From Bacteroidota bacterium (GTDB taxonomy: Bacteria; Bacteroidota; Bacteroidia; Palsa-948), in assembly GCA_003164895.1 (NCBI GenBank), contig PLUL01000006.1, forward strand, positions 1 through 64,000: 64,000 bases of DNA, written 5' to 3'. Each line of letters begins with the position of its first letter. The first letter of the stretch is position 1. The translations under genes and the position numbers were made by a program. Of this stretch, positions 6,885 through 15,861 are shown piece after piece. The notes below the pieces were generated by a model that saw only the letters and a program-made list of their open reading frames with translations, had not been told where the DNA came from and ran no database searches.

Positions 6885-9839
6885 ATGAAAACGAATTGCA
6901 GATATTTTCTATTTTCTATTTTCTATTTTCTATTTTCTGTATGTAATTTATTGTCTCAGCCAGTATTTTTCAAGCCATCAACCATTAGCCATCAACCATC
7001 TGCCATTTCATGGGTTGATTCTGTTTTCAATTCCTTAACGCCAGACCAACGCATCGGACAGTTGTTTATGGTTGCGGCATATTCAAATGAAAAAAAAGAT
7101 GAGACGCAAATAAAGAGATTGATTGATAGCTGCGGAATTGGAGGGTTAATTTTTTTTCAAGGTGGACCAAAACGCCAAACGCGACTCACGAATTATTACC
7201 AATCACTTTCAAAAGTAAAACTTCTCATAGCAATTGATGGCGAATGGGGATTGGATATGCGGCTCGACAGCACCGTTCGTTTTCCACGACAAATGACACT
7301 TGGCGCAATTCCATCTAATGCCGATTCATTAATATATCTTATGGGAAAAGAAATTGCTCGTGAGTGCAAACGCTTGGGCATTCATGTGAATTTTGCTCCT
7401 GTTGTTGACATTAATAATAATCCAAGAAATCCTGTCATCAGCAATCGTTCTTTCGGGGAAAATAAATTCAGCGTTGCAAGAAAATCTCTTTTGTATATGA
7501 AAGGATTGCAGGATGCAGGAGTTCTCGCCTGCGCAAAACATTTTCCCGGTCATGGCGATACTGACAGCGACTCACACAAAACACTTCCGGTGATTTCTCA
7601 GTCAAAAGAACGGATTGATTCGCTGGAACTTTTTCCATTCAAACAACTTTTTAATGCAGGTGTTGGAAGCGTGATGGTGGCGCATCTTTTTATTCCGGCA
7701 TTAGATACAACGACTAACCGAGCTTCCACTTTATCTCCGAAAATCGTAACGGATTTATTGAAAAACGAATTAATGTTTCAGGGACTTATTTTTACTGATG
7801 CGTTGAACATGAAAGGCGTTTCTAAATTTTACAAACCAGGAGAAGTGGATGCAAAAGCATTGGTTGCCGGAAATGATGTGTTGCTTTTTTCCGAAGATGT
7901 TCCAAAAGCGATTACTGAAATAAAAAATGCAATTTCAAGAGGAGAAATTACTCAAGATGAAATTGATGAGCGATGCAAGAAAATATTATTAACAAAACAA
8001 TGGGCAGGATTAAATAAATATTCCCCAATTGATACCACAAATTTGATTCGTGATTTAAATTCCTCTCGGAGTGAATATCTTAACATTCTTCTTGCTGAAA
8101 ATTCTGTAACGCTTCTGAAAAATAAAAACAGCCTTATTCCGCTTGTGAAATTAGATACATTGAAAATCGCATCTGTTTCAATCGGAGCAAACGGAAATAA
8201 TAAGTTTCAGGAGATGATGGGATATTATTCTCCTGTGAAAAATTTCATCCTCTCGAAAGAACCAAGACAACACGAATTGGATACACTTCTGAAAAAACTT
8301 TGTGATTACAATCTTGTTATCATCAGCGTAGCGAGCGCAATCAATGATCCCAAGAGAGAATTTGGAATTACCAAACAAACCGTAGAGTTTGTAAAAAAAG
8401 TAAATCATCATACAAAAACTATTCTTACAATTTTTGCAAATGCATATTCACTCCAAATGTTTGATGGGATTTTCGACAGCATTGATGCGATTGTGATGGG
8501 TTATGAAAATGACGATTACCTGATGAATCTTTCCGCTCAAATGATTTTTGGTGGAATATCTGCCAAAGGAAAATTACCTGTAACAGCTTCGCAAAAGTTT
8601 CCTCTATTCTCAGGAATTTCAACAGGAGAACCGATTCGGTTCAAATACACGGTGCCGGAAGATGTTGGGTTGGATTCTCGTCAACTGGATCGCATAGATT
8701 CCATAGTGAAAAAAGGAATTACGGATAAAGCTTTCCCCGGCTGCGAAATTTTGCTGGCGAAAGAAAAAAAAGTTTTTTTCTACAAATCTTTCGGTTATCA
8801 CACTTACGAGAATAAACGCCCGGTTAAGAAAGATGATATTTATGATTTGGCTTCGGTAACAAAAATTGGCGCAACCACTGCTTCGGTAATGAAATTGGTG
8901 GGAGAGAAAAAAATAAATGTGAATGATTCGTTATATCATTATTTGCCATGGCTCGATGGAACTAATAAAAGAAACATTGTCATTCGCGAAATGATGGCAC
9001 ATCAGGCGGGATTGAAAGATTGGATTCCTTTTTATTTGTATACGCTCAGTAAAGGTGAATACAAACCCGGGATTTTCAATAAAACAAAAACTGATGATTT
9101 CCCAATTCGTGTGGCAGAAAAATTATACATCAGTAAAAGTTATCCCGATACCATCTGGAAAAGAATAGTTGAATCTCCTGTGAGTGAAAAGCATAAATAT
9201 ATTTACAGTGATCTGGGTTTCCTGTTCATGCAAAAGATCGTAGAACAAACTTCGGGCACACCTCTCAATGATTACGCTTATCTGAATTTTTACAAACCGC
9301 TCGGACTTGCAACGATGAGTTATCGCCCGCGCGAACGATTTGAATTGAAACGGATTGTTCCCACAGAATACGATATTAAGTTTCGCAAACAGTTGGTGCA
9401 TGGTGATGTGCATGATCCGGCTTCTGCAATGCTTGGCGGAGTGGCAGGACATGCAGGTTTATTTTCAGATGCAAATGATTTGGCAGTGATGATGGAAATG
9501 TTTTTACAGAAAGGAGAATATGGCGGACAAAGATATTTGGATACTGCCGTGGTGAGTGAATTTACAAAGTGTCAATTTTGTAAGGACAACCGCAGAGGAC
9601 TTGGGTTTGATAAGCCCGAGGAAAATCCTTCGAAAGAAAGTCCGATTTGTGATTGCGTTTCTTATATGAGTTTCGGGCATCAGGGTTTTACCGGAACAAT
9701 TACATGGGCTGATCCTGAAAAACAATTGGTTTATGTTTTTCTCTCCAACCGCGTTTATCCCGATTCAGAGAATCAAAAGATTACCAAGATGGGAATACGC
9801 AGCGCAATTTTAAGAACGGTGTATGGTGCAATGAAGTGA
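6885..9839 (+). CDS. NagZ-type glycoside hydrolase family 3 fused to a beta-lactamase-like serine hydrolase
   Basis: A 984-residue secreted fusion. The signal peptide (1-24) is encoded by five copies of a 7-bp word. The GH3 N-terminal domain (about 44-390) carries the NagZ signature KHFPGHGDTDSDSHKTLP near residue 217 and the catalytic aspartate in FTDALNMKGV near 303; this family removes beta-N-acetylglucosamine from muropeptides. A GH3 C-terminal-like region follows (about 400-590). The last part (about 605-980) is a class C-type beta-lactamase/transpeptidase-like domain, with SVTK as the SxxK serine near 656, a YSD motif, and GHQGFTG as the third motif. This fusion recurs in Bacteroidota and suggests periplasmic peptidoglycan recycling or remodelling. 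The segment KPSTISHQPSAISW just after the signal peptide comes from a second repeat cassette. Confidence 0.93.
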   Translation: MKTNCRYFLFSIFYFLFSVCNLLSQPVFFKPSTISHQPSAISWVDSVFNSLTPDQRIGQLFMVAAYSNEKKDETQIKRLIDSCGIGGLIFFQGGPKRQTRLTNYYQSLSKVKLLIAIDGEWGLDMRLDSTVRFPRQMTLGAIPSNADSLIYLMGKEIARECKRLGIHVNFAPVVDINNNPRNPVISNRSFGENKFSVARKSLLYMKGLQDAGVLACAKHFPGHGDTDSDSHKTLPVISQSKERIDSLELFPFKQLFNAGVGSVMVAHLFIPALDTTTNRASTLSPKIVTDLLKNELMFQGLIFTDALNMKGVSKFYKPGEVDAKALVAGNDVLLFSEDVPKAITEIKNAISRGEITQDEIDERCKKILLTKQWAGLNKYSPIDTTNLIRDLNSSRSEYLNILLAENSVTLLKNKNSLIPLVKLDTLKIASVSIGANGNNKFQEMMGYYSPVKNFILSKEPRQHELDTLLKKLCDYNLVIISVASAINDPKREFGITKQTVEFVKKVNHHTKTILTIFANAYSLQMFDGIFDSIDAIVMGYENDDYLMNLSAQMIFGGISAKGKLPVTASQKFPLFSGISTGEPIRFKYTVPEDVGLDSRQLDRIDSIVKKGITDKAFPGCEILLAKEKKVFFYKSFGYHTYENKRPVKKDDIYDLASVTKIGATTASVMKLVGEKKINVNDSLYHYLPWLDGTNKRNIVIREMMAHQAGLKDWIPFYLYTLSKGEYKPGIFNKTKTDDFPIRVAEKLYISKSYPDTIWKRIVESPVSEKHKYIYSDLGFLFMQKIVEQTSGTPLNDYAYLNFYKPLGLATMSYRPRERFELKRIVPTEYDIKFRKQLVHGDVHDPASAMLGGVAGHAGLFSDANDLAVMMEMFLQKGEYGGQRYLDTAVVSEFTKCQFCKDNRRGLGFDKPEENPSKESPICDCVSYMSFGHQGFTGTITWADPEKQLVYVFLSNRVYPDSENQKITKMGIRSAILRTVYGAMK
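6903..6937 (+). repeat. Heptamer cassette: TATTTTC x5
   Basis: Five perfect copies of TATTTTC (35 bp) lie inside the signal-peptide codons of the NagZ fusion and encode alternating Phe/Tyr/Leu/Ser/Ile. Gain or loss of one copy would shift the reading frame. It belongs to the heptamer cassettes seen across the window. Confidence 0.9.
6974..7008 (+). repeat. Heptamer cassette: GCCATCA/ACCATTA x5
   Basis: Five 7-bp units (GCCATCA, ACCATTA, GCCATCA, ACCATCT, GCCATTT) lie inside the NagZ fusion frame just after the signal peptide. The reverse complement contains ATGGTTGATGGCT, which also occurs in the cassette in meaB at 16111-16145. Both are translated as K-P-S-T-I-x-x-Q-P-S-x-I-x-W. Confidence 0.9.
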
Positions 9840-9890
9840 TGTTCAATCCTTGCCCTTCAGAATGGTTTTAAATATAATTAACCTTGTTTT

Positions 9891-10310
9891 TTAATTTAAA
9901 AATCTTTCTCTCACATCTTCGGTTGGCACCATGCATTCTTTTCTTTTTTCCCACCATCGGTAACGATTTCGAGCAATGATGTCATAACAATAATTTCGGA
10001 TGAATGGAGGAATAACGATGAAGATATAAAAAGCAGAATAAATTCCTCCGATATATTTCATTATTCTTAACCCTGCAGAAGATTTTAAATATGTTTTGCC
10101 ATCGTAAATCAAAACAACTGTGTCTTCGCTGGAAGAGATTTTATACTCGTTCAATAATTTTTTTCCTGCCTCCGCTTGAATTGCTGCAAAGTGGAATAAT
10201 TTTTTTCTGTCATGGCAAATAATGAAATTCACCCATCGGTTACAGTAATTACATGTTCCGTCAAAAAGAAGAACCAAATTATGTTTGTGCTTTTGTTTCT
10301 GATTTACCAT
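9891..10310 (-). CDS. DCC-family thiol-disulfide oxidoreductase-like protein (DUF393)
   Basis: A protein of 139 residues with the family's opening motif LLFDGTCNYCNRWVNF (the D-x-x-C-x-x-C motif) near residues 13-28. It also has the conserved core with FAAIQAEAG, VVLIYDGKTYLKSSAGLRIMKYIGG, and a C-terminal RNRYRWWEKRKEC. The length is usual for this family (YuxK/DCC). These proteins are predicted redox proteins of thioredoxin-like fold; no substrate is known. ATG at 10310 gives the full domain. A candidate -7-like box (TACCTTTA, minus strand) lies at 10323-10330. The gene is divergent from the YdcF-like gene at 10406. Confidence 0.88.
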   Translation of the reverse strand: MVNQKQKHKHNLVLLFDGTCNYCNRWVNFIICHDRKKLFHFAAIQAEAGKKLLNEYKISSSEDTVVLIYDGKTYLKSSAGLRIMKYIGGIYSAFYIFIVIPPFIRNYCYDIIARNRYRWWEKRKECMVPTEDVRERFLN

Positions 10311-10377
10311 GTTGTTTTAGATAAAGGTATAAAAGGAAAACGATTTCTTAAATTAAAACTTAACTCCAAATGATTTG

Positions 10378-10385
10378 TAAATTTG
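10378..10385 (+). promoter_or_regulatory. -7 box TAAATTTG
   Basis: TAAATTTG lies 20 nt upstream of the ATG at 10406 in the short gap between divergent genes. No clear -33 TTTG is present at the right distance. Confidence 0.4.
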
Positions 10386-10405
10386 TGGGCAGATATTTTT
10401 AAGAT

Positions 10406-11173
10406 ATGTTTTTCTACCTGTCAAAAATTATTTCATTTCTTTTTATGCCTATCATTTGGGTTTTTATCTTGCTTTTGCTTGCGCTATTATTTAAAAATCC
10501 AAAAAGAAAAAGGCGAAGTTTGATAGGAGCAGTGGCGGTCTTTTATTTTTTTTCCAATGCTTTTATCATGGAAGAAGTAAACCGCGTATGGGAAATACCC
10601 GCAACTTCCTATAAAGATTTAAAAACGTATGATGCCGGAATTGTTCTCGGCGGAATGTTGGATTACGATATGAGCTTGGACAGAATCCAATTTTATCGCA
10701 GTGCCGACAGATTATTTCAAGCGGTGGAGTTGTACAAGACAGGTGTAATAAAAAAAATATTTTTTGTCGGAGGAAGCGGAAGCATTGAGTTTTCATATAT
10801 CCGCGAAGGATTGTTTGTTCGCAGATATTTACTGATGCTTGGAATTCCGGATAAAGATATTTGGATTGAAAATGAATCGCGCAATACCAGAGAAAATGCT
10901 GTGAATGCAAACGAGTTTCTTGAAAAGCATGAATACACCAATGGAAATTTTTTACTTATCACTTCTGGTAACCACATGCGCAGAGCAATGGGTTGTTTTA
11001 AAAAAGTCGGCTTGAAAGTTTCTCCTTACAGTGTTGACCGTAGAGCGAGTCCGACAAGAAGATATTCCATTGATCATTTATTAATCCCAGATACGGAAAC
11101 TCTTCTTTTCTGGGATGCACTCATTCACGAATGGATTGGAATGGTCGTTTATAAGGTTCAAGGATATGCTTAG
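10406..11173 (+). CDS. YdcF/DUF218 family membrane-anchored protein (ElyC/SanA-like)
   Basis: 255 residues. Two N-terminal membrane segments (about 5-30 and 38-58) separated by a basic KNPKRKRR loop lead into a DUF218 domain. This has AGIVLGGMLDYD near residue 77, KIFFVGGSGS, IWIENESRNTRENAVNANEF and LLITSGNHMRRAMGCFKKVGL. The SRNT-E-N and SG-x-H-M-R-R motifs are family signatures. E. coli relatives (ElyC, SanA) affect envelope integrity and lipid-carrier use. The role here is inferred to be in the envelope; the reaction is unknown. Confidence 0.88.
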   Translation: MFFYLSKIISFLFMPIIWVFILLLLALLFKNPKRKRRSLIGAVAVFYFFSNAFIMEEVNRVWEIPATSYKDLKTYDAGIVLGGMLDYDMSLDRIQFYRSADRLFQAVELYKTGVIKKIFFVGGSGSIEFSYIREGLFVRRYLLMLGIPDKDIWIENESRNTRENAVNANEFLEKHEYTNGNFLLITSGNHMRRAMGCFKKVGLKVSPYSVDRRASPTRRYSIDHLLIPDTETLLFWDALIHEWIGMVVYKVQGYA

Positions 11174-11187
11174 AAAATTGCGTTGTT

Positions 11188-12915
11188 CTATTTTGGAAAT
11201 TCCCTTCGCAGTTTTTTATTCTTCTTTGTTCCAAAAAGCTCCATGTAATTATAGAAGTCAATTTCTTTATAGGTCTGCGAGGAAATAGAAATTTTCTGAA
11301 TATAAGTTGTCGGTTTGAGATTTATTCTCACCAATTTGTCAAGTATGATTTCAGCAGGCATTTTAAAAGTGGAATCCACATTTTTCCACCGGTAATAAAA
11401 ATCGGTGCCGTCCCAGTAATATTCAAGCACCGGAGATTTTCTGTCGTACAGATATTGTTTGAAGAACCAATGGTAGTCGTCTCCCGTTTTTTCATTCACC
11501 ATATCAATAAAATCTTTTGAAGAAACTGTTTTGTATCTGTATTTTTCCTGAAAGGATTTCAGAATGTCAAAAAAGATTCTATCAGCACCTATTTGTGTGC
11601 GCAACGTGTGAAGCGTCCATGCGCCTTTCTGGTAACAATCGTTGTTGCGATAATCAAAGTAACGGTAACCGACTGGACCAACCACAGGATATTTGTTTGC
11701 AATTTGCGACCTGTAAAGCAGCGCCAAATATTTTAAACTAAATTCTTTTCCCTGCGTGTTTTCAAGATAAAGGGCTTCAGAATAAGTTGCAAATCCTTCC
11801 TGAAGCCACACATCGGCAAAATCAGAAGCAGTAACTCCATTTCCCCACCACTCGTGCGCGCTCTCGTGAAGAATGATGTAATCAAAAGACAATCCAAAAC
11901 TATTTTTGTAACCGTTTCCATAAGCAATTGCGCTCTGATGTTCCATTCCTTCGTAGGGAGATTCAATTAATTTGTAGCCGTCTTTATACCAGGGATATTC
12001 TCCAAAAGTTTTTTCGTAGAAGGCAAGAATATCTTTCGCCTGAGCTAAATGTGTTTTTGCTTTTTCATAATTCATCGGCAGTACATAATGATTTATCTGA
12101 AGAGTTTTTCCCGAAGGCATTTTGACAGAGTCAGCGAGAAGTTTAAATTTTCCTACATACAGAGTAACATCATATAAATTGATAGGGTAGGAGACGAACC
12201 ATTTGTAAGTTATCATGTTTGACGAAATGTTGGTTTCTCCATTTACTCCTGTTTGTGTGCCGATGAGATGACCGTTGCAAACCGCAACTAAGTCTTTTGC
12301 AACTGTTATGTTAATTGCTGCGCTGTCCGGCTCATCGTTATTTACATTCTTGCATGGCCACCACAAACTTGCGCCTTCCGATTCGCAGGCAACACCAATC
12401 CAAGGATTTTTTTCTTTGTCTTTACTCCAAACAAATCCGCCTTTCCAAGGTGGTTTTTTTGCAACAAGTGGTGAACCTTCGTAATTAATAAGAAGTTTAA
12501 ATTTTTCTCCTGATTTTATTTTACGCGGCATGGCAACAAAAACGGCTCCGTATTTTCTTGAATAAGAAATATTTTTTCCTTCAAAAGAAATTTTATTCAA
12601 TTTCAAATTTTCATACAAATCAATTTGCAAAGTATCGAAATCAGAAACTGCGGTTGCGTTCATCTGAACTGTTCCTTTCAGATATTTATTTTTTTCGTCA
12701 ACCGTTATATTGAGTTCGTAAAAAGTAGCATCGAAACAAGTTCTGTATTTTGTGTTTTCGTTGCCAAGAAGTTTTGTGGATTCCGAAAACTTCGGATACT
12801 CGCCAGCATGTTTTGGATTTTTAACTTTCAGCAGGTGATTGATTATAAGAGAACAAGAGCTAAAACCAAATGCAAGTGTTAGATAGCAAGCAGCAAGAAG
12901 AAGTTTTTTTTTCAT
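11188..12915 (-). CDS. M1 family metallopeptidase (aminopeptidase N-like), lipoprotein
   Basis: 575 residues from ATG at 12915. An earlier in-frame TTG at 12951 would place a repeat-derived peptide before the signal sequence and was rejected. MKKKLLLAACYLTLAFGFSSCS is a lipoprotein signal with cysteine at the cleavage site. The M1 N-terminal beta domain is followed by the zinc motif HESAHEWWG near residue 348, with the third ligand in LQEGFATYSE about 18 residues on. The substrate-binding loop appears as YEGMEHQSAIAYGNGY rather than GAMEN. The ERAP1-like C-terminal domain is absent, as in short bacterial M1 enzymes. Likely role: periplasmic or surface peptide degradation. The start codon is only 10 nt before the end of valS on the same strand. 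Confidence 0.93.
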   Translation of the reverse strand: MKKKLLLAACYLTLAFGFSSCSLIINHLLKVKNPKHAGEYPKFSESTKLLGNENTKYRTCFDATFYELNITVDEKNKYLKGTVQMNATAVSDFDTLQIDLYENLKLNKISFEGKNISYSRKYGAVFVAMPRKIKSGEKFKLLINYEGSPLVAKKPPWKGGFVWSKDKEKNPWIGVACESEGASLWWPCKNVNNDEPDSAAINITVAKDLVAVCNGHLIGTQTGVNGETNISSNMITYKWFVSYPINLYDVTLYVGKFKLLADSVKMPSGKTLQINHYVLPMNYEKAKTHLAQAKDILAFYEKTFGEYPWYKDGYKLIESPYEGMEHQSAIAYGNGYKNSFGLSFDYIILHESAHEWWGNGVTASDFADVWLQEGFATYSEALYLENTQGKEFSLKYLALLYRSQIANKYPVVGPVGYRYFDYRNNDCYQKGAWTLHTLRTQIGADRIFFDILKSFQEKYRYKTVSSKDFIDMVNEKTGDDYHWFFKQYLYDRKSPVLEYYWDGTDFYYRWKNVDSTFKMPAEIILDKLVRINLKPTTYIQKISISSQTYKEIDFYNYMELFGTKKNKKLRREFPK

Positions 12916-12942
12916 TCGTAATTCGCTAATTCGTAATTCGTA
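12914..12942. repeat. Heptamer cassette: ATTCGTA x4
   Basis: Units ATTCGTA, ATTCGCT, (one extra A), ATTCGTA and ATTCGTA span the join between valS and the M1 peptidase. On the minus strand the cassette encodes the last residues of valyl-tRNA synthetase (RITN) and supplies its TAG stop. Its far edge touches the ATG of the peptidase. A related word is found upstream of rpoB at 36625-36652. Confidence 0.8.
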
Positions 12943-15679
12943 GTGACGCAAGTTGTTCTTCTATCGCTTTGATTTTTGCTTCTGCATCGGCTTGTTTTTT
13001 CTTTTCTATCTCAAGAATTTCAGGTTTCGCATTTTGTACGAAACGTTCGTTTGCTAATTTTTTCTGTACGGATTGAAGAAAACCTTTGTTGTAGTCGAGT
13101 TCTTTGGTTAGTTTTTCTTTTTCTTCGGCGGCATTAATGTTTTTAGATAATGGAATGAAGAAATCAAATTGCTTAATTTTAATCATTCCTTGTGTATTAT
13201 CTTCAGAAGAATAAAAATCTTGAGATCTAAGAGTATATGAAATCGCATTATCAATTTTAGTATCTGTATACTTGAATGAATCAAGATTACACATTTTGAT
13301 TAGAATGTTGCCATTTATTTCTTTTTGGTCTTCTGGCAAGGTCTTGCAATAAAGTGTAAGTTTTTCTTTTGGAGAAATATTTTTTTCTTGACGAAGAGTC
13401 CTCACTTTAATAATAATTTCAAATATTGTTGAGAAATTATTAAGTGTTTGCTGATTATATTTTTCTGTTTTTGGCCACTCTGCCATCATAATGCAATCTT
13501 TCTCTTTCCTTTGTCCAATGATATGCCACAATTCTTCGGAGATGAAAGGCATAAAAGGATGAATGATTTTTAAAAGTTTCTCAAAGAAGTTTATTGTCGC
13601 ATCGTAAGTTGCTTTATCAATTAATTTTCCAAAATCACTATGAGGAGGTTTAATCATTTCTAAATACCAAGAACAGAAATCGTCCCAAACAAGTTTATAC
13701 GTTGCCATCAACGCTTCTGAAATTCTGTATTTAGCATACAAATCATTAATAATTTCTAATTGCTCATTGAATTTATTTTCAAACCAATTAATTACAGTTT
13801 TGTTTGATTTTTCTTTTTCTTCGATTGTATAAATATTATCAGTACTTAGTTCTTTAAATCCTTTAAGAGTTGTTAATACTGTCCAATCATTGATTAATCG
13901 AAACGCATTCCATATCTTATTCGAAAAATTTCTTCCCTGTTCGCAATAGCTTTCATCGAATGGGAGATCGTTTCCTGCTGGAGAACACAATAGCATTCCA
14001 ACACGAACTCCATCTGCTCCGTATTTTTCCATCAGTTCTATCGGGTCGGGAGAATTTCCAAGTGATTTGGACATTTTTCTTCCTTGCTTGTCGCGCACAA
14101 TTCCTGTTAGATAAACATTTGAAAAAGGTTTTTCTCCTTTGTATTCATATCCTGCAATAATCATCCTTGCTACCCAGAAAAATAAAATTTCAGGTGCAGT
14201 TACTAAATCATTTGTAGGATAATAATATTTTATGTCAGCATTGTTCGGGTCTTTGAATCCATCAAAAACAGAAATAGGCCAGAGCCATGATGAAAACCAA
14301 GTGTCTAAAACATCTTCATCTTGTCTGATAGTTTGGAGTTCGGAGTTCGGAGTTTGGAGTTTGAAAAGTTGTCTTGCTTCGTTTTCTGTTTTAGCAACAA
14401 CAACATTTCCTTTTTCATCATACCAGGCTGGAATCCGTTGTCCCCACCACAGCTGGCGGGAAATGCACCAGTCGTGCACGTTTTCCATCCAGTGCTTGTA
14501 GGTGTTGATGAACTTGTCGGGAATTAATTTTACATCTCCATTTACAACTGCATCCAGGGCAGGTTTGGAAATATCTTTCATCTTCACAAACCACTGTCGG
14601 GAAAGTTTTGGTTCGATCACAGCGTCGGTTCGTTCGCTATAGCCAACTTTGTTTTTAAGTTCTTCAACTTTCACCAGATTGCCCGATTCTTCCAGTGCCT
14701 TTACGATTTTTTTTCTGGCAATGAAACGGTCTTCCCCAACATAAAATTTTGCCGACTCGCTCATCGTTCCGTTCGGATTGATAACATCAATGATTTCGAG
14801 TTTATGTTTGTTTCCAAGTACATAGTCGTTTGCATCGTGGGCGGGAGTGATCTTCAATGCTCCTGTTCCGAATTCGCGGTCAACATATTCGTCAAAAATT
14901 ATTGGAACGCTTCTTTCTACCATAGGAACAATGGCGCGTTTTCCTTTTAAATGTTTGTAGCGCTCATCTTCCGGATGAACGCAGATAGCAGTATCGCCAA
15001 GAATTGTTTCCGGTCGGGTAGTGGCAATGGTTATCCATCCATCTTTGTTGCCTTCAATTTTATATCGAACATAAAAAAGCCGTGAATTTACTTCCTTGTA
15101 AATAACTTCCTCATCCGAAACGGCAGTCATTCCTGCTGGATCCCAGTTCACCATTCTATGTCCGCGATAGATGTATCCTTTTTTGTGCAGGTCAACGAAA
15201 ACTTCAATCACCGCTTCGCTCAACGAATCTTCCATCGTGAAACGAGTTCTGTCCCAATCGCAGGAGCATCCAAGTTTTTTTAATTGCTCAAGGATGATGC
15301 CTCCGTATTTTTCTTTCCATTCCCATGCGTATTTCAAAAACTCTTCGCGCAAGAGGTCAGATTTTTTAATTCCTTTTTCTTTCAGCATGGCAACCACTTT
15401 TGCTTCGGTAGCGATGCTGGCATGATCAGTTCCCGGAACCCAGCAGGCGTTTTTGCCGAGCATTCTTGCTCTGCGTATCAACACATCCTGAATCGTGTTG
15501 TTGAGCATGTGACCCATATGCAAAACACCGGTAACATTTGGAGGAGGAATTACAATTGTATAAGGCTCACGTTCATCCGGAACGGATTTGAAAAACTTTT
15601 TTCCCATCCAATAGGAATACCATTTGTCTTCTACATCGCGGGGATTGTATGTCTTTGGAATTTCGGTCACAGATTTCAT
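12926..15679 (-). CDS. valS: Valyl-tRNA synthetase
   Basis: A 917-residue class I aminoacyl-tRNA synthetase charging tRNA-Val. The nucleotide-binding HIGH-type motif is in PPPNVTGVLHMGHMLN near residues 46-61, and KMSKS is in GRKMSKSLGNSPDP near 533. The editing (CP1) domain lies between, with TTRPETILGDTA. RQDEDVLDTWFSSWLWP is the conserved active-site approach. The C-terminal coiled coil is present (KEKLTKELDYNKGFLQSVQKKLANERF). Just before RQDEDVLDTW the protein carries LQTPNSELQT, encoded by a heptamer cassette at 14330-14364 and absent from typical ValRS. The last residues and the stop codon come from another cassette. ATG at 15679 gives the usual N-terminus. Confidence 0.98.
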   Translation of the reverse strand: MKSVTEIPKTYNPRDVEDKWYSYWMGKKFFKSVPDEREPYTIVIPPPNVTGVLHMGHMLNNTIQDVLIRRARMLGKNACWVPGTDHASIATEAKVVAMLKEKGIKKSDLLREEFLKYAWEWKEKYGGIILEQLKKLGCSCDWDRTRFTMEDSLSEAVIEVFVDLHKKGYIYRGHRMVNWDPAGMTAVSDEEVIYKEVNSRLFYVRYKIEGNKDGWITIATTRPETILGDTAICVHPEDERYKHLKGKRAIVPMVERSVPIIFDEYVDREFGTGALKITPAHDANDYVLGNKHKLEIIDVINPNGTMSESAKFYVGEDRFIARKKIVKALEESGNLVKVEELKNKVGYSERTDAVIEPKLSRQWFVKMKDISKPALDAVVNGDVKLIPDKFINTYKHWMENVHDWCISRQLWWGQRIPAWYDEKGNVVVAKTENEARQLFKLQTPNSELQTIRQDEDVLDTWFSSWLWPISVFDGFKDPNNADIKYYYPTNDLVTAPEILFFWVARMIIAGYEYKGEKPFSNVYLTGIVRDKQGRKMSKSLGNSPDPIELMEKYGADGVRVGMLLCSPAGNDLPFDESYCEQGRNFSNKIWNAFRLINDWTVLTTLKGFKELSTDNIYTIEEKEKSNKTVINWFENKFNEQLEIINDLYAKYRISEALMATYKLVWDDFCSWYLEMIKPPHSDFGKLIDKATYDATINFFEKLLKIIHPFMPFISEELWHIIGQRKEKDCIMMAEWPKTEKYNQQTLNNFSTIFEIIIKVRTLRQEKNISPKEKLTLYCKTLPEDQKEINGNILIKMCNLDSFKYTDTKIDNAISYTLRSQDFYSSEDNTQGMIKIKQFDFFIPLSKNINAAEEKEKLTKELDYNKGFLQSVQKKLANERFVQNAKPEILEIEKKKQADAEAKIKAIEEQLASLRITN
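14330..14364. repeat. Heptamer cassette inside valS: AGTTTGG/AGTTCGG x5
   Basis: Five units (AGTTTGG, AGTTCGG, AGTTCGG, AGTTTGG, AGTTTGA) form exactly 35 bp inside the coding sequence of valS. They encode about 12 extra residues (including LQTPNSELQT) in the loop before the conserved RQDEDVLDTWFSS block. Confidence 0.92.
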
Positions 15680-15861
15680 AAATTAAATCGGATAAACAAG
15701 GGATAAAAGTATGGAAAAGATTCAGATCAGATGAAATACGGATGCCGTAATAGTAAAATATCTTTATTAAATAACTCTAATAAGTTCACATACTTTTCTA
15801 TTTTCATAATTTATTTTAAACTGTGTAAATGAGTTTTAATATGGCAGTAATTTTTTGATAT

